From positions 124,001 to 188,000 of the forward strand of contig NZ_JAHWGU010000007.1 in NCBI RefSeq assembly GCF_020873875.1: 64,000 nt of DNA, in the 5' to 3' direction. The notes beneath the pieces were generated by a model that made no database searches, had not been told where the DNA came from, and saw only the letters and a list, made by a program, of their open reading frames with translations. A program made the translations under genes and the position numbers. This DNA is from Actinoplanes sp. DH11 (GTDB lineage: Bacteria > Actinomycetota > Actinomycetes > Mycobacteriales > Micromonosporaceae). This document shows, in pieces, positions 60,370-64,000 of the stretch; the first letter of the stretch is position 1, and every line of letters begins with the position of its first letter.

Positions 60370-61389
60370 TCAGAGATGGTTCGCCCAGAGCCAGCCCTGC
60401 AGATAGCCCCATTCGCTGCCGCCGTAGAACCAGGCCCACGGCGAGGCCGCCGACACCGCCGGCCCGATCGCGTCGAACTCGGCCTTCGCCTCGGCCCGCT
60501 GCTTGAGCTGGCAGTGGTAGAGCGCCGCCCACTGCCGGCACAGGTCGTTGCGGGCACCGGCCGGCGCCCCCGCACGCCACTTCACGAGCAGGGCGTCCAC
60601 CTCCTGCCGGACCTCGGGCCCGCGGATGTAGGCCTTGGCGGCACGCCGGCCCTTGTCCCTGTTGTCGCCCCAGGTGAATTCGCGCAGTACGTACTCGTAG
60701 TGCGCGAACAACGGCAGCAGTACGGTGCCCGACCCCGGCGGCGCCGCGGCGGACGCCTGCCGCGCGGTGGCGAACATCTGCTCGTGCGAGCCGCCCCACT
60801 TCTGCGTGGACAGCATGACCGCGACCAGGTGCAGGGCGAAGTGGTGCGGGTCCCGGCGCCGGCCCTCGGCGTAGACCTCGTCGAACGACGCGCGCGAACG
60901 ATGATTGCCGAACATCGTGTCCATCTTGCGGACCCACGGCACCGGGTCGTACGGCCCGGCCAGTGCCATCGCCCGGTCGGCGGCCGCCGCCGCCCGCGCG
61001 GAAAGCTGATGGAAGCCGCGGAACTGCTCCCCCGACGTCTTCGACGCCGACGCGCTGCCGCGCGCCCGGAAGGCCCGGTGGTGCAGCATCGCCGACTCGA
61101 CGAGCACCGCGTCCGGGTCGTCCGGCCGCGACTCCAGCCACGTCTGCAACCAGATCCCGCCGGTCGCCGCCGCGTCGGCCAGGATCTCCACCCGGTTGCC
61201 CCGCTGCTCCCAGTCGCCGCCGGTCCGCGCCAGCAGCTCCGCGGCGGCGTGCCAGTTGCCTTGCGCGGCCGCGGTGCGCGCCCGCCGGCCGTCCTCGTCG
61301 TGCACCGCGGGATCCTCGGTGAACTCCGGGAAATCCGGGATCGGGCCGCGGAACAGCGCGTGGACCATGAAGCGATAGAACCGGAGCAT
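60370..61389 (-). CDS. Helical-repeat (TPR-like) protein of unknown function
   Basis: 339 residues from ATG 61389. It is Ala-rich and all-helical, with paired helices such as GNWHAAAELLARTGGDWEQR and KGRRAAKAYIRGPEVRQEVD. WAWFYGGSEWGYLQGWLWAN is a Trp-rich C-terminus. Probably a TPR-like solenoid (DUF4034-like). There is no signal peptide or membrane span. It is 185 bases upstream of the fused kinase gene on the same strand and could be independent. Confidence 0.6.
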   Translation of the reverse strand: MLRFYRFMVHALFRGPIPDFPEFTEDPAVHDEDGRRARTAAAQGNWHAAAELLARTGGDWEQRGNRVEILADAAATGGIWLQTWLESRPDDPDAVLVESAMLHHRAFRARGSASASKTSGEQFRGFHQLSARAAAAADRAMALAGPYDPVPWVRKMDTMFGNHRSRASFDEVYAEGRRRDPHHFALHLVAVMLSTQKWGGSHEQMFATARQASAAAPPGSGTVLLPLFAHYEYVLREFTWGDNRDKGRRAAKAYIRGPEVRQEVDALLVKWRAGAPAGARNDLCRQWAALYHCQLKQRAEAKAEFDAIGPAVSAASPWAWFYGGSEWGYLQGWLWANHL

Positions 61390-61485
61390 CGCAAGATCCT
61401 AAGTGACGCCCGCCGATCGCGAGACCCCGTTCCCGGTCCGCCCGGAGACCGCGGACCGAGCCGTGCCGCGTGCTCTACTTGACTG

Positions 61486-62496
61486 ATGATCATGCGTGCG
61501 CTGGTGTTCACCGGGCCCGGCCGGGCCGAGGTGCGGGAGGTGCCCGCGCCGGTGGCCGGTGCCGGCGAGGTCGTCGTGGACGTCGAGCTGGCCGGGGTTT
61601 GCGGCACCGACGTCGAGCTGTTCACCGGGGAGATGAGCTACCTGCACAGCGGCCGGTCGACCTACCCGCTGCGCCCCGGGCACGAGTGGTCCGGCATCGT
61701 CACCGCGACCGGCCGCGGCGTGGACGAGTCCTGGCTGGGCCGCCGCGTGACCGGCGACACGATGATCGCCTGCGGTGACTGCCGGCGCTGCCGGGGCGGG
61801 CGGCACCACGTCTGCGCCGGGATGCGCGAACTCGGCATCGCCGACGGCCGGCCCGGCGCGCTCGCCGAGCAGCTGGCGTTCCCGGCCGCCTACCTGCACG
61901 CGCTGCCCGACCCGGTGGACGCCACCCTCGGCGCCCTGGTCGAACCCGGCGGCAACGCCCAGCGCGCCGTGGACGCCGCCGGTCTGCGCCCCGGCGAGCG
62001 GCTCCTGATCGCCGGCACCGGCACGATCGGGCTGCTGGCCGCGATGATCGCCCGGTCCCGCAGCATCGAGGTGCATCTGCTCGGCGAGCACCTGGAGTTC
62101 GCCCGGTCGCTCGGTTTCGCCGACGCCCACCCGCTCGGCACCCTGCCGGAACTGCCGTGGGACGCCGTCATCGACGCCACCAACGGCCCGGCCGTCCCGG
62201 ACCTCGCCGTCCGGCTCGTCGAGCCGGGCCGCCGCGTCGTCTACATCGGCCTGTCCGGCACCCCCAGCACCGTGGACAGCCGGGACATCGTACTCAAGGA
62301 CGTCACCGCGGTCGGCATCCTGGGCGCCTCCGCGGGGCTGGCGCCGGTCGTCCGGGCGTACGCCGACGGGCTCGTGGACCCGCGGCCGCTCGTCGCCGCG
62401 GTGACCGCGCTGGCCGACGTGGCAGGCGTCCTCGCCGGCAACCGCCCACCGGGCGCCGGCACGGGCCCCAAGTTCCTGGTCGACCCGCGCCGCTGA
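61486..62496 (+). CDS. Zinc-dependent medium-chain alcohol dehydrogenase
   Basis: 336 residues from ATG 61486. The catalytic zinc site is AGVCGTDVELF and RPGHEWSG. The structural zinc site is CGDCRRCRGGRHHVC. The Rossmann motif is IAGTGTIGLLAAM. GALVEPGGNAQRAVDA corresponds to the substrate-binding part of sorbitol/threonine-type dehydrogenases. It oxidises an alcohol or sugar alcohol with NAD(P), and its substrate is not fixed. It is divergent from the 60370 gene, with 96 bases between them. Confidence 0.9.
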   Translation: MIMRALVFTGPGRAEVREVPAPVAGAGEVVVDVELAGVCGTDVELFTGEMSYLHSGRSTYPLRPGHEWSGIVTATGRGVDESWLGRRVTGDTMIACGDCRRCRGGRHHVCAGMRELGIADGRPGALAEQLAFPAAYLHALPDPVDATLGALVEPGGNAQRAVDAAGLRPGERLLIAGTGTIGLLAAMIARSRSIEVHLLGEHLEFARSLGFADAHPLGTLPELPWDAVIDATNGPAVPDLAVRLVEPGRRVVYIGLSGTPSTVDSRDIVLKDVTAVGILGASAGLAPVVRAYADGLVDPRPLVAAVTALADVAGVLAGNRPPGAGTGPKFLVDPRR

Positions 62497-62510
62497 GACC
62501 GCGTTGCCGC

Positions 62511-62609
62511 TGCGACCGCGCTGCTGCTGAGACCTGGCGGCGCTGCGACCGCGCTGCCGCTGAGACCTGGCGGCGCTGCGACCGCGCTGCCGCTGAGACC
62601 CGCGCGGCG
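62511..62609. repeat. Three 33-bp tandem repeats after the dehydrogenase gene
   Basis: Units beginning TGCGACCGCGCTG at 62511, 62544 and 62577, nearly identical except at the third unit's end, fill most of the gap between the dehydrogenase stop and the hydrolase stop (62617). Confidence 0.9.
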
Positions 62610-62616
62610 CCTCAGG

Positions 62617-63603
62617 TCAGGTGCGCAGCCAGCCGTCCATCCGGTCCAGCACGTCGGCGGCCGCCACCGTGAACGGCTCGCCGAGGCAGCCGTGCACCGC
62701 GCCCGGTTGCAGGTGCTCGGTGACGTCCACGCCGGCGTCGCGCAACGCCACCGTGAACGCCTCACCGGAGCTGCGCAGGGTGTCGTACTCGCAGTTGAGC
62801 ACCAGCGTGCGCGGCAGCCGGGTCAGGTCACCGTTGGCCGGGAACGCACACGGGTCGTCGAGCCCGGCGCCGCCCGCGTAGTGCCGGCTCATCGCGGCCA
62901 CCCAGTCCGGCGCGAAGTATACCGCCGACCGGTTGCCTCGCACCGCGGCCAGCTGCTCCGGCGTCCACGGCGGCAGCTCGGCGTGCACACACGGATAGAT
63001 CAGCAGCAGCGACGCCGGCGGCTGACCGGCGCCGTCGCGCAGCCGTTTCGCCACGCCCGCCGCCAGGTTGGCGCCCGCGCTGGCCCCGCCCAGGTGCAGC
63101 CGCTCGACCGGCACGCCGAGCCGGTCGGCGGTGGCCACCGCCCAGGTCCAGCCGGTGAGCACGTCGTCGGAACCGGCCGGGTACCGCACCCCGTGCAGCG
63201 CCTTGCGGTAGTCCAGGGACAGCACCGAGATTCCCCGGGCGGCCAGCGCCAGCCCCACGAAGTGCGCCTCGGCCATCCGCAGCGACCCGCTGACGAACGC
63301 GCCGCCGTGCACCCAGACCAGCCCGGCCACCGGCTCGCCGGGCCCGCGGTAGAGCCGCGCCGGCACCCCGGCCGGTACGTCGCTCACCCGCACGCCGGCC
63401 AGCTGCGGGAACCGCTGGAACAGCTCCTCGTCGGTGGGCCCGGTCTCCGGCAGGTCCCCGGCGACCTCCAGCATCCGCACGTAGTCGGGCACCGCCGGTA
63501 GATCCCCGCCGGCCGCCCGCGCCAGCACCGCCCGCCGTACCGGCCGGGGCAGCGTGCCGAGCACCTTCATCGCATAGCCAAGAACAGTCCCGGTCGCGGT
63601 CAT
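62617..63603 (-). CDS. Alpha/beta hydrolase (HSL/esterase family)
   Basis: 328 residues from ATG 63603. The oxyanion-hole motif is VWVHGGAFVSG and the nucleophile elbow GGASAGANLAAG. The Asp is near LVLNCEYDTLR and the His in PGAVHGCLG. The N-terminal 60 residues form a cap. It is a carboxylesterase/lipase-type enzyme for small esters, cytoplasmic. Confidence 0.9.
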   Translation of the reverse strand: MTATGTVLGYAMKVLGTLPRPVRRAVLARAAGGDLPAVPDYVRMLEVAGDLPETGPTDEELFQRFPQLAGVRVSDVPAGVPARLYRGPGEPVAGLVWVHGGAFVSGSLRMAEAHFVGLALAARGISVLSLDYRKALHGVRYPAGSDDVLTGWTWAVATADRLGVPVERLHLGGASAGANLAAGVAKRLRDGAGQPPASLLLIYPCVHAELPPWTPEQLAAVRGNRSAVYFAPDWVAAMSRHYAGGAGLDDPCAFPANGDLTRLPRTLVLNCEYDTLRSSGEAFTVALRDAGVDVTEHLQPGAVHGCLGEPFTVAAADVLDRMDGWLRT

Positions 63604-63666
63604 GGGTACCGAAGTTAACCCCTCCCCCGCCGAACCGCGCCCGCCACGCCAATCGGCCCGGCCCGT

Positions 63667-64000
63667 TCAGCCGGTCAGGCGGCCGATCAGTTCCGCGGCC
63701 GGCCCGGCCGTCACGTCGCGGAACCCGGTGCCGGCCCACAGGTTCAGCGCACCGGCGTCACCCCGCCGCGCCGCGGCGGCCCGGATCGGCGCGGTCAGGT
63801 GGTGCACCGCCGGGTAGCCGATCGGGGCGATCGCCGAGTACGCGTCGATGAACCGGTTGCGCAGGCCGCGCGCCGGTTGCCCGGTGAACGCCCGGGTCAC
63901 CACGGTCTCGGTGAACTCGCCGGAGAGTATCGCGGCCCGCTGCGCCGGCCGGGTGCCGGCCTCGTCGGCGAGCAGGAACGCGGTGCCGCACTGCACCGCG
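63667..64000 (-). CDS. Nitronate monooxygenase C-terminal part (partial, runs off right edge)
   Basis: The last 110 residues of a reverse-strand gene are visible. VQCGTAFLLADEAGTRPAQR matches the FMN-binding C-terminal barrel region of 2-nitropropane dioxygenase/nitronate monooxygenase proteins, and PIRAAAARRGDAGALNLWAG and TAGPAAELIGRLTG the usual ending. The start and catalytic His lie outside the window. Confidence 0.8.
   Translation of the reverse strand, partial: AVQCGTAFLLADEAGTRPAQRAAILSGEFTETVVTRAFTGQPARGLRNRFIDAYSAIAPIGYPAVHHLTAPIRAAAARRGDAGALNLWAGTGFRDVTAGPAAELIGRLTG

Noticed and set aside
1..64000. tRNA and rRNA genes
   Set aside because: No cloverleaf with conserved GTTCGA-type arms in the proper context and no rRNA-like stretch was noticed; a dedicated tRNAscan run would settle it.

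Overview
The window is high-GC DNA with dense gene packing, frequent GTG/TTG starts, four-base ATGA/GTGA overlaps between operon genes, and many secreted or sensory proteins. This suggests a soil actinomycete, most likely Micromonosporaceae (Actinoplanes-like). The assignment is an inference from gene content, not a database match.

Layout. 1-1176: 5' part of a caspase-like/P-loop NTPase protein running off the left edge. 1255-4639: a membrane protein, a HAD hydrolase, the first copy of a palindromic repeat, debris of two oxidoreductase genes, a small MerR-like regulator and a small unknown gene. 4902-15413: a sugar-utilisation locus with two GH42 beta-galactosidases, a complete set of ABC importer membrane and binding subunits, a LacI regulator and a divergent secreted sialidase-fold/ricin-lectin protein. 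One operator motif (TGACTGCGCAGTCA type) sits at all three promoters. 15478-19206: a GH63-type glucosidase, a Cys-rich unknown protein and a decayed cell-wall-anchor tail. 19207-22703: an ABC exporter plus two-component operon. 22886-25586: a beta-propeller membrane protein, a sulfotransferase-like protein and a branched-chain-type aminotransferase.

25587-33711 is accessory in character. It holds tandem repeats, palindromic repeats 2 and 3, an ESX-type (WXG-like) gene pair with an 11-residue repeat tract, a lamin-tail secreted protein, PadR and TetR regulators with partner membrane proteins, a frameshifted gene remnant and a Trp-rich membrane protein. 33712-45950 holds a secreted tandem-domain pectate lyase with a LacI-type operator, a SUKH-like unknown, an SDR, a large secreted sugar-dehydrogenase-like protein with two discoidin domains, a membrane protein/regulator pair, a WD40-type protein, a methyltransferase and a MazG-like protein. 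46145-47921 holds a CAP-domain secreted protein, palindromic repeat 4 and a BmrR-like MerR regulator.

47979-50966 is a glycine-catabolic operon (riboswitch, gcvT, gcvH, sdaA); gcvT appears to start at CTG. 51075-60184 is a signalling block: a diguanylate cyclase overlapping convergently with a multi-PAS/GAF kinase, then an STAS protein translationally coupled to a 1346-residue protein fusing hybrid histidine kinase, receiver, PP2C phosphatase and RsbW-like ATPase. 60370-64000 holds an unknown protein, an alcohol dehydrogenase, an alpha/beta hydrolase and a nitronate monooxygenase fragment at the right edge.

The most unusual items are the four-copy palindromic repeat family placed beyond gene 3' ends, the self-contained LacI regulon with nearly identical promoters, the CTG start of gcvT, and the fused partner-switching kinase/phosphatase. 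No rRNA, tRNA, CRISPR array or transposase was found.
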